Origin: Owenia fusiformis
Taxonomy: Eukaryota; Annelida; Polychaeta; Sabellida; Oweniidae
Direction: 5' to 3'
Length of the DNA stretch: 64,000 nt
Assembly (NCBI GenBank): GCA_903813345.2
Contig: CAIIXF020000008.1
Span: 37,698,867 to 37,762,866 of the forward strand
The position numbers were made by a program, and so were the translations under genes. Numbering within the stretch: position 1 is the first letter of the stretch; each line of letters opens with the position of its first letter. The notes under the pieces are model-generated. The model was not told the DNA's origin. It ran no database searches and saw only the letters and a program-made list of their open reading frames with translations. Shown here in pieces: positions 50,511 through 61,800 of this stretch.

Positions 50511-52281
50511 TAATAATATTTTTTCGCAAACATGTACCTTTTATAAAACATATGATACTGATACACGTTTGTGTGAAAAAATGTCGTGGTGATTCTGCCT
50601 ACAAGGTGTGAAATAAGGAAAAAAGAAAAATCATACCTTCGACGTTCCAACATTTTGTTACCCAAATGAACTGTTTCTGTAACCAGCGTAATTGAGCGGA
50701 TCACCCGTGTGTTATGCATATGACAAAAAAAAGTGAATTAGTAATATTTTGGATATAAAGAGTGTAAAATTGCAATAGTGTACAGGTGGCCAGGCCCAAT
50801 ATTATTCTTGTTTTATTTTCTCACTTTTTTGATGAATATGGAGTGCATTTAAAGACAACTAGCATCAAACCTTCACAAAACTACATGCAACTGGGTCTTA
50901 GTCATCATAAAAACATGTCATTCCTCAAACACAATGAGTAACACTTAATTGTTCCATCTGTAGGTACCATTCACTACCAGTTAGTAGCTGTAAGAAACAG
51001 TGTAGGAAACAGTGTAGGAAACAGGAAAAGGCTGTGAGTGAACATGAGGGCTATGGAAGACTAAACAAGGCTTTGCAACAGAGCCTAGATGACCTAGAGG
51101 CCAAACTTAATAGCAATACATTCACACAGGGGGACTGATCAGCTGTGCATGCTAAATTACAGAATGTCCAGGTATGTCCAATGAAAGTCTGAATCTTTAT
51201 CTCAATGAATGATTTTAATATTTAATTTCCAAACATTTTGTTATGTATTCATTTCAGAACTTACTGTCCTACAACGAAGAAGAAAATCATAAGCTTAGAG
51301 CTAAATCACCCAAAGTGACATTAAATCACAAAGTCTTGGGTATTTTCAATTAAATTTTTATTTTATACACATCTCACTGACATTATCCACAAATTTGTTC
51401 AAGTCACTGCCATATACAATGCATACAGTTATCTGCTCAGCATTAAAGCAAGAAGGCACAGCACCCACCTGAGAATTGTAAAACCGGCTTAATTTCATCT
51501 TCCTAAAAATTCATTTGCATCCACTTAAAAATGAGAAAAATAATGAAAAATGGGCATAGTTTTACCAGTTTTGGTCTGAATTGTGAAAATGAGAATTTTG
51601 CACCAACTTGATAAAAAATGCCTTATCTGGTGCCTGATAATTGAAATCCTGAAAATACGGCAAATTGCCATGTTTCTAGTTTTATAGTCACTTCAATTGA
51701 TTCAATGTAGCAATTTGTGACATTGATTTATAGGAATCAGATATATGATAATTATGTAAGTTTGGTCGATCTTTCCATTGATATATCAAACTTGATACCA
51801 TCTATTTTGATTTTGGCTGTAGAGGGGGGGGGGGCAGGGCTTATTTGATAGTTAAGAATAGCATTTTAGAGTCATATTACCATTTGAATTATGGAAGCTA
51901 CTTTAGCTTTATCAATATGCAAATCTAAAATTTTATGAATCATGTTTTCACAGAACACAAGTAATTTTTTGAATGGAACCCCTGAAGGACTTACAATTTC
52001 GCATATATCTTTAGACTTTGAAGCTGACACTAATGAGTGAGAAAAGTTTGGTAGACAGAAGGAGGGAGACATTCTCAGAGTTGCAGACACAGAGTGGTGA
52101 CCCTCATTTTACCTTAGAGAAGAATCTTGTTGTTGAGAGATACCACATGCTTCTCGACAAAGTGGAGGTATGATCTAGAGATACTTTATATGATGCACTG
52201 TTACATTGGGTAATTTTAATACTACTGGTACAAAAATAAACTTCCAACATTGAGGATGAGTTGGCTATAGGATCAATTACT

Positions 52282-52708
52282 CAGATGTGAGTAGGTAGTT
52301 ACCAGTTTCGCCACCAGGCGGCTGAGTCGGGGGAAATAACATGGCAGGGTATTACAAATTTCCCTTAAACTTGAATATTCATCAGTTTTAGTGGTTCACT
52401 TTTCATATTACCCTTATGTATCTGATAGTTATTCAAATTAAAATATGTCCAGTAAAGGAAAATGTTATCTGCCCAACACAAGAAAAGATATTTCACTTTT
52501 TGTGATTTTACAACATGGGGTCTATGGGGAATCTCCCCGACCTAGAAGTCACATTTTCAAAGAAAATTAAATTTTCAAAGTTGATAAACTCTTATCAAAG
52601 CCACATTTCTAGATGTAATTTTACATGTAGATTCGAAATATGACATCAGTTTGACTGAAGTTTGAATTTTTAATGACGTAAATCAAGATTATTTCTACTC
52701 GCACCTAG
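52282..52708. mobile_element. CAGATGCGAGTAG MITE, copy 3
   Basis: Full-length relative of 7482-7907 (CAGATGTGAGTAG at the left, CTACTCGCACCTAG at the right), highly similar throughout. It lies in an intron between two spectrin-like exons. Local repeats of GGGGATCAATTGACTTTG follow at 52735-52800. Confidence 0.75.
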
Positions 52709-54284
52709 TCTATTGTCTAATGGATGAGTTGTCTTGGGGATCAATTGACTTTGGGGATCAATTGACTTTGGGATGAGTTGGTTCTTAGCAACCAGTTGTC
52801 TTGGAAATCAGTTGTCATGGGGACTAATTGACCCTGCAATCTACATGTATCGTGTACAAAAGTATATGTAAATCAGGGTGTTTGTTCTTGCAAATGGATA
52901 TCCATTTGATCTCATTTCTTTGATCTGATCTCTCTTTTAGGATTTATTAAGGGAATGTGACAATGTATTGTCAAACCACATATACCAGGAGGCACTGGAA
53001 AAATGCAACAGAATGAATAGATGGAGAAACCATTGAATAACCTGGAGGGGGATAGGCACACCACACAAGCTCAATTACTCAAGGTAAATTTTGGGATATT
53101 TTACAGAATGGAGCCGAAATTATACACAGGGTGTTCCATCAAAATTGTATTCCCACATACTTGAACCCTCAACCCTTATAAACAGATGTCTCAAAAGAAA
53201 TTGTAGAGATTATCCAAAGTTACATTTCTCTCTCATTTGTATGGATACTTCAAGAGATGAAAGCACAATGCAAACTCAACTAGCACGAGTGAAGGTCTTC
53301 TTATTTACTATTACAAACCCTCTCGTAGTAATACAGTGCAAATGTATTTCCCTAACATATTTTACATTCAAAATATTACAAGTTACGGAGAATGAAAAAT
53401 GCAACTCATCTAAAATTATCAGGCGTAATTGCTCAGATTATTAAAGCTAAAAGCATTACTTCAAGCAAACAAAGTGACTGTATGTAAATGAAAGTATAAT
53501 TTCTCCAAAAAGGATATTCCTGTACAAATAGAGGATGGCCAGAGCCTGCTTCATCCCATGCAGACACGGGAGAGAAAACTCTGTCAAATTTCTTGGTATT
53601 GGGTCCAGACACCATCCGGCAAAACCTTCACTACGATTATGAAACTTTGACAAAACGACTCGCAGATACCAAGGGCACATTAGAGAGCTGTCTCCTGGAG
53701 TTGTCACAGTATGGTAACAGCACAGATCAGGTGAGAATGAGTATCTTTATTCCAAAAAGTTGGGAAATGATGCTTATTAAGTGAGCATTTGAACACTGAT
53801 TTTGAGGAAAAACAATTAAACACTGAAGATATGTCTCAGAGTCCAACAATTTATGCAATTTTTAAACTAACTCTTTATATGACTTGAAATAAGAAACAAT
53901 TGAGGCACAGGGTGAGCCAAAAATGTTAATCGAAACAAATGTTAAAAACTAAGTCATTCAGCATTGTTTAAGATCATATTTATAATCACCATTAAACCTT
54001 TTCAATTTTCTTCATCTTAGAAGTATGGCTATATTATACTAAAGCTGAAGGCATTTTAGAGTAGATCACAATTATGGCATTGTTTTTCTGATTCTTGCCT
54101 CAGAAAATTAAAAATGGCTGGAATAGGCCATAACTTAGAGATATGATACTACAATGATCTATTTATTGAAGGGAAGAGTGCGATGGTAAATATTACATTG
54201 TGACTGTACAGTTCATGATTTATATATGTTCGTTGGGATTCCCTACGCCTTGGAGTTGCCAATTTCTAGTTGTAAATTGTGAAT

Positions 54285-55085
54285 TGTAGGTTCTACAACA
54301 TGAGTCAGATCATCCCCAGGTTCTACAACATGAGTCAGAACATCCCCAGGTTCTACAACAACATGATTCAGAACATCCCGAGGTGCTACAACATGAGTCA
54401 GAACATCATCAGGTTCTACAACAACATGAGTCAGAACATCCCCAGGTTCTACAACAACATGAGTCAGAACATCCCAAGGTTCTACAACAACATGAGTAAA
54501 AACATCATCAGGTTCTACAACAACATGCGTCAGAACATCATCAGGTTCTACAACAACAGGAGTCAAAACATCATCAGGTTCTACAACAACAGGAGTCAAA
54601 ACATCATCAGGTTCTACAACATCATCAGGTTCTACAACAACATGAGTCAGAACATCATCAGGTTTTACAACAACATGAGTCAGAACATCATCGGTGTCTA
54701 CAACAACAGGAGTCAAAACATCATCAGGTTCTACAACAACATGAGTCAGAACATCATCAGGTTCTACAACAACATGAGTCAGAATATCCATCACCAGGTT
54801 CTACAACAACATGAGTCAGAACATCCCCAGGTTACAACATGAGTCAGAACATCCCCAGGTTCTACAACATGAGTCAGAGCAATGCATCCCCAGGTTCTAC
54901 AACAACATGCGTCAGAACATCATCAGGTTCTACAACAACCTGAGTCAGAACATCATCAGGTTCTACAACATGAGTCAGAGCAATGCATCCCCAGGTTCTA
55001 CAACAACATGCGTCAGAATATTCCCAGATTCTACAACAACAGGAGTCAGAACACCATCAGGTTCTACAACAACATGAGTCAGAAC
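54285..55085 (+). repeat. 33-bp minisatellite (GGTTCTACAACAACATGAGT core)
   Basis: About 24 units of mostly 30 or 33 bp: GGTTCTACAACAACATGAGT followed by CAGAACATCATCA or CAGAACATCCCCA. Length changes are mostly multiples of three, so long frames stay open on both strands (FYNNMSQNIIR-type on plus, VVEPDDVLTHV-type on minus). I treat these as a by-product of the repeat, though an exon within it cannot be excluded. Confidence 0.85.
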
Positions 55086-55269
55086 ATCAGCAAGAGGCTC
55101 TCGGGGTTGTCAGTTCATGATAACAGAAGAACTATCGCTTGATGTTGGAGGTATAATAACAAAACTGTATGACAGGGATGATTTTGAAGCTTTGTGTTTA
55201 CAGATGAAGAAGCTCTCTACATGTTTGTTATGTGTTACAAAAAGTACACCTTTTCAAAATCATCTTAAT

Positions 55270-56352
55270 GTTCATTGGGACAATGGCCTGGTAGTATACA
55301 GGAAAATACTTTTGTCTTGCTGCTTTGGTTGTGCGCAAGCTATCGAAATATTGATGAAATAGTGGTTAGTAGAATTTATTAAGTAAATTGATCAGAAGTA
55401 TTTGAATTTATAGTACTTACGAAAACATTTGGTGAAAAATATCACTCTTGATAGCTAATACATTTTTATAGTCTCTGTCAGAGTGTTATTTAGATGGAAA
55501 TCGGTGTTTGTTACAAGGTTACACTGAATGTGTGCAAACAATCTTTTGTAGAAATGCCTTGTTAACTTCATGTAAAGATATTCATTTGCAATAACTTTGT
55601 AAAGTACATATAGTCATTTAATAAGGGAAATCTTAAATGGATGAATTTTGGTGCCCCAATAAAAATGGTGGAGAGTATAAGATTTCTACTTGGCGAATAA
55701 ATATGAATACTGTTATTTCAATACAGGATTTATCATACATAAAAATTGGAGATTGGTTAGCTCATTACATTTGGATGATCTTTAAGATATTCAATTAATG
55801 GTTCTTGCACAGTGAGCCTCTGAGAATAACAAGGCGTCTGTTGTTGGTAAACATTGGATTTCTTCTAAAAATTCAAAAATTGAAGAAGCAGCGGTTCTGG
55901 TGTTTTGTATTCTTTAGTTTTTGAGGGCTTTCATTGACATTTAATCATGGGGTTGTGGAAATTGTTTTTTCTTGTCAAATTTAACCAGTAATTGCAGTAT
56001 TCATTATGTAGGCATTTTAGTTTATGTGGACATACCTGAATCGGTGCATTTTCTGTGGTGTTATTGCCAACTCAAGGGTATGATATTGAGAAAAATATCG
56101 ACGATGATGCTTTTAGCTGTGATCACTTAGGTTTTCATACTCTACAGCTACTATTTTTATCTGCATTAAACATGTTGAAAATCATCACTCACTATAATAT
56201 ATCAATCAGTTCTGTTAATCAAAATCAATGTGTTAATATTGAGACAAAATTCAATAAGAAAGTCACATTTGCACTCATTGGAATTGTGCGCTCATTAGAT
56301 ATAATATGGTTTACAGGTATATGTATTACATTTTTTATTATATCTCATATAC
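55270..56352. other. Non-coding, no gene seen
   Basis: AT-rich sequence with short unremarkable frames. It would be the 3' side of the spectrin-like gene. Confidence 0.4.
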
Positions 56353-56495
56353 TACAGTAAAACCTGTTTTAGTGCACACCACTTAAGATAGATTTCACAT
56401 CGACTCCTGTATATAATCCCCTCTAGTTAGAAAATACCTATCGTGAACACTTTTTGTGGCTCAATAGGTGTTCACTATTTACAGGTTTTACAGTA
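56353..56495. mobile_element. 143-bp MITE with TACAGTAAAACCTG ends (Tc1/mariner-like)
   Basis: TACAGTAAAACCTG at 56353-56366 is inverted at 56482-56495 with one mismatch. TA at both outer ends fits the TA target duplication of Tc1/mariner elements. Inner inverted blocks (GTTCACTAT-like) extend the match. Confidence 0.7.
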
Positions 56496-56499
56496 TTTG

Positions 56500-58838
56500 A
56501 ATTTATTGGAATATATGTAAATGTGTCTTTATTTGTGATCGATGTACAATGTACTTGATGTTTCAATACTGAATGCATACATTTTTGGCTTTTGCAAAAT
56601 ATATATTGTCACTAGTCCACAGTAGGGACAATAGGAATTAGCCACATCCAGAAATGGAGATAAAATTTGTTAATGTTCAGGATTGAAGTGAGTCAACAGG
56701 TATATGCATAATTATAAAACTTTATAAATCGCTTGATAAAATGAATAGTCACATGGGTTGACCTTGAAATAGCATGTGTAAATAGTTATTTGCAATAGAA
56801 ATAAATAAATCAGTACATCAAACTTTCTTTATTAGTTTATTTGATCCAGACTTGAATACAGCATCAACTCCAAATACTTCAATGAAGTTCAAGGCCAGCT
56901 ATTATCAGAAATTATAACATTAATTAAAACCTCATCTACATCTGTAATCCCAAATACCTTTGAAAACGTAAACTTGAACACATAAGGACTCCAACTAATT
57001 GCAATAGCCAATTCATCTTTGAATTTCGAGAACAAATTTTATTCTATTTTGAGAGCCTTTATCGGCATGAATTCAAATTGACAGAAAGGTAAAAGGTCGG
57101 GCAATTAATCCAATTCATGAATACCAAAGGATGCTACATCCCGGGTTTAGAGTGTTTTGCATTTCGTTCAGTTTATGGCGCCTCTACCGGCAAAAGTTAA
57201 AATAGCACTGGTTTCGAGACTATTTAAGTACGGGTCAAGGGATGCAGGAGAAATGAGTCGGAGGATGATATATCCCCTGGGTTTTATACAGCATTTTATT
57301 GTTTTAAGTTTAAATCTGGGATGTAGCCGGCATTTGACGGGGGGGGGGGTCGATTTTAAAGAAATCCAAGGGATTCACTTTTGAAATGGCCCGAAAATGA
57401 CCAAAACCATTTGAAAAAGTGCTCAGAATGGTGAAAACTGCATGGTTTTGAAAGCATTTTTGGCAATGGTAGAGGGTCCTGGCTACGGGCCTGTTACATA
57501 AGTTTGTTAATGATAGATTCAAACTGATAGCATGGTCATACGGGGGTCCTATCCATAAATACTCTGATAGGACGCTGTCCCGGGGTTTCCGTGTCGTTTC
57601 GTTCAGTAAATAGCACTGGTTGCGAGACTATTTTAGTACGTGTTTCTAGCACGTGTTATAGAAACCCGGGTCCTGTCAGTGTTTGCCATCGACCCTTTCT
57701 CCAAAATGTTGCAAATCGCCTTGACGTAACCGTCATGCTATAACACCGTGATTATATGACATTCTATTCTTCATGTTACACCTAAGAATGATGCATTTTG
57801 ACCATAGGGATATTTGCCAATAATCGCACCTCTTCCTTTGAACTTATATTTCTCAATCCAAGATTTCAGAAAATCAACCATGTATACCACAATATCTCCC
57901 CTACCAGTGATAAAAATTTGAAAAAGATTTAGTCATAGAAATCAAAAGTTCTGACTTGCTGTTTCCGCCATCTATTCACATTTCTAAGAAATCGCGTATG
58001 AATCTGGTCAACCAGTACATGTCAAAATGTTCCGAAATTCTTAAAACATGTTCATTTTTAATGATTATTTTTATCATAATACATACCTAACATATCAACA
58101 ATAAACATGTTTCACTAGCACATTTTCATTCAAGATGGCGCTGCTACAGAGTACTTTTAGGAACTATATTCACAGTTTTAAACATAGATTTCCGTCCCCT
58201 CCATTTAGCGGATGGATATAACTGTGTACTTAGGCCGGACCTCATTCGAATCTGTCGCGCCATGTTTGTTCCGAATAGAAATATTACACCTCTTTCTGGA
58301 ACCCATGCTCTTTTGTACTGCGCTTTAGGTATTCTTTGAAGAAACCTTTTTTATCGCACTTGTGTTAGTAACTAGTATATATCGTCCCATCGCGTGGTTT
58401 GTCTGCGTTTTGCCACGTGTGCCATGATCTATTACGCTTTTTTCTAATATATTGTAAGATTATGAGCCCAAAAAGGTTTTTGGTATTTCCTGTATCGTTT
58501 CAAAGGTAAACCCATATCGGCGGACGTGTGAATAACACTGATCAACTTGTTAAAATATGCGACAATTTTGTAATTTGAGATTTGGTTTCGGGTTGACATC
58601 TCTATCTCTACCTGATACAGTCGGATGGAAAATGAAGGCTTATTGCCAATTTCTAAGCCAAAGCCTCGGAACGTAAAATTGACTTGGCACAGATCTTGTT
58701 AAACAACGTACTATAAAACATATTGCAAATCGCTCTACGTGAAAAGCATCTGAAAAGGAAAATGTACAACTGCTTAACAATATACTGTTTGACTTGATGT
58801 AAGTAGAAGGGCAACCCTATTAATTTGAAATAATAAAG
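56500..58838. other. Intergenic, upstream of the lipoxygenase gene
   Basis: No gene is seen. Sequence near 57160-57500 is related to the G-rich repeats of the 13-25 kb insertion (TTTTGAAAGCATTTTTGGCA, CCTGGCTACGGGCCTG). The presumed promoter region just before 58839 has no clear TATA box. Confidence 0.4.
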
Positions 58839-61800
58839 ATGGCTGATTATACAGTACACGTGAAGACCGGAAGTAAAAATGGAGCGGGAACAGATGGAAA
58901 TGTAAGATCAAAATTTTTATTTGAGTGCATTATTGCTGTTTTGAGAGATTGTTGGATTTTTCAAAATTCAGATAGATTTGGAGAAATAAATACCACTTCA
59001 AAGGGATTGAGTATTTTTGTTTTATACGGAGGAGTTCAAATGATTTAACATATTGGTCTCGTAAGAACTTTTTCAAATTTCAAACAAGAAAATAGGCAGT
59101 TTTTATCAACTTCGAAGGTCAGTACTAAAAACATCACGTTTGTCATGTGTTTCAAATATCTATTACCAATCACGTTTTGTATCACTTAAAGTCTAGATAC
59201 CATAGGTTTCAGGCTAATATCAAGATGGCAACAATGATCGAAGTTCGTCATAATCTCTGATCTTTAAAAACAAATTGATTGTCCGTCCACCTTCATCACA
59301 GGGTACGTACCAAATTAAGCGTGACAGGTAAACGTGCGGGGGAACGGTATAACACGAGCGTGGTGAATTTTGATTAAACTGATGTTTTATCGTTTCAAAA
59401 AGATATTGTCTAGTATCTAAATGTGAATGTAACAATATCCTAGACAGTGAACTTGACAGTGAATTTCATGTTTACCTTCAAAAACATTCAGTATGTAGAA
59501 TACGGTATTTATCCAATACTTAGTAGTGTTATAGGAAAATAACATGCGGGGATATAATCGATATCTGAGGTGAGCGGGTGATATATATATCACCCGCTCA
59601 TCAGCAATCTCTTTCGGTGCTTTTTTGAATTCCCAGTATTTGATAAATATTATTTCATACACTGTTAAATGTTAAAACCTGTTGAGTTTTAAAAAACAAA
59701 AATTGTCGAGGACTTTAAATTGAGATAAAATATTCATGTTTTGATTGCAATTATCGTTTGTAATTACTACATTAGGGTTCCCTAACATTCAATGCATATT
59801 TAATTCTCATAATCTACTAAGTATAGGATAAAACAGTTATTGAATGCTCGATTTTTGATACAGGGTATATCCCTCGGTAAATACACTATATCAACCATCG
59901 GTCCCTACGGTCCCCCGGGTAGATATATTGTATTTCCCTCGGATACCCTGCATCAAAAACCTTCCATTAAATAACTTCTATATAGCGCGGGTGAGATACG
60001 GTATAATGCAAATTTCCTTGTGTTGTACCTTGCCGTTTCCGCTCGTTATACCGTATACTATATGTGGAGGTTTAACCATGAAATTCACCGTCAAGTTTAC
60101 TGTCTAAGATGTTGTTACATACATTTACACTACGTATATAACAATATCTAGGAACTAGCCAATATCTTGATGAAAACATATGTTTGCTCTGCATTTCATC
60201 ACCCTCGCGTTGTACCGTACCCCGCGCGTTCAACTATCACGCTTAATTTGGTACGTGCCCTGTGTTTATTTGAAAAATATTTATACCGTCAAGAAAGATG
60301 ATGTATGGATAACAGAGAACTATTTACATACATTTTATAGCGTTGTGGTTTTTACTCATCTAAATCTACACTAGAATACGCAGAAATAAGAATTTGAATG
60401 TAAATAGTTCTCTGTGGATTTGGTACTTTCAGGTATACATTTCACTGATTGATATAAACGAGAGGGAGTCGCAAGTCATACATCTTGACATTTGGTGGCA
60501 AAATGACTTTGAGGCGGGTCAAAAAGGGTGTTATTCCGTTAAAAGTGGTCGCCAAGATCTCGAACACGTCAACCAAATAAAACTTTGGAGGGATGATACC
60601 GACTTAGATGACACTTGGTAAATAACTAACTAGTCTAATTTAGTATCCGAACTGCGCTAGAAATAAAATTTTACACCAGAGCAACAAATACCTGAATAGA
60701 CATAATTTGAGATTATCGTGGAATTCTTAATCCACGACATTTCTTATTTAATAATTTTTTTTAGATTAAATGGTTTGAGTAGAAACATATTGATAAATGA
60801 GCTTTCTAATAGCATTTTTGGCCCCATTGGATCTTTTACCTGCTCAACTGATATCGGTCACTTGACTCTTTCTCAGTGCAGTTATAGTCCATTTGTCACC
60901 CCCATACATCATATAGTGAACCTTTGAATAAATAAAAATACGATGTTTTATGGTCAATTTATGATAATAAGGGTTTTCTGAAGTGATTAAACTTGGTTGC
61001 CAAATTAGTGTGCTTAGAAAAAAACTATATAGGCTAATTCAGCAAGGGCGCATTGGGTTAACAAGTGGTTAACTATTGACTTAGCATCTGGATACCATCA
61101 AGTATGTTACAATGCATTAATGGGGATACATGTAGATATAGTTGCATAATTTTTTCCCCAAAGTTATTTTTTTGGCAACCAAGCTAAATCAGTTCATAAG
61201 CCCCTAATGATTCGTATTTCTAAACATTCATACGTTCAGAAAATGACGAATGGACTATTATGGTAATATAAACCATTGAATTGCAATTGCTATATATATA
61301 TAGAACTGTCATATATTTTGTTATCCACCGAAGTGGTGTTAAAAAGTGGACCCATGGATAATAACGTACAGGCCTAGAAAATTTTCCATGTTTCCATTGA
61401 GCCCAATGTTAATTATTACCACCTTGCCGGGCCAGTTCTAGGGGTTTTAGTGCTAGTTTAGAAGGCATTCATTTTACTATATCGACCTGAGAAATGTGTG
61501 ACGTCATAGTGGTGGTCCATATGGACCGGTCTAGAATATATTCTGAACCGGCAATTTTCCCCGGGAAATTAGATATCGTTCAATGCGTAAGATTTTCTTG
61601 CTGTTTCAGTCCTGGTCGTTAACGGTGGTAATAATACTAATAACGTCATTTCTGCGAGCAATATAGTGAAATATTGGACCTTGGGCCTTCGGCCCTCGGT
61701 CCAATATTTCACTATATCGCCCTTAGAAATGACTATTCATCAATCTGCAGGACAGTTCAAGAGCAATAAAGTCAATCCTCCTAGTATGTAACCATGATAA

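Larger units (their letters stand above)
49861..55268 (+). pseudogene. Spectrin-repeat protein gene (nesprin/dystonin-like), degenerate or fragmentary
   Basis: Exon-like blocks with good splice sites lie at 49861-49987, 50964-51171, 51258-~51340, 52015-52167, 52941-53083 and ~53513-53730. The third to fifth continue in phase 0. Peptides include LNKALQQSLDDLEAKL, NLLSYNEEENHKL, ERYHMLLDKVE, HIYQEALEKCNRMNRW, LEGDRHTTQAQLLK and RLADTKGTLESCLLELSQYG. The helical pattern, with HxxYQEAL, a GDRHTTQ linker and LL repeats, fits spectrin repeats of giant cytoskeletal linkers. Breaks: in-frame stops at about 49921 and 51135, a one-base frame slip near 53020, and another in the last block. A short closing exon (55204-55268, EEALYMFVMCYKKY) is possible. 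It could be a pseudogene, or a gene with sequence errors. Confidence 0.5.

Noticed and set aside
54243-54794. 183-codon minus-strand frame of VVEPDDVLTHV repeats and the 187-codon plus-strand frame
   Set aside because: Both follow from a 33-bp minisatellite whose unit length is a multiple of three. No start context or splice evidence favours either.
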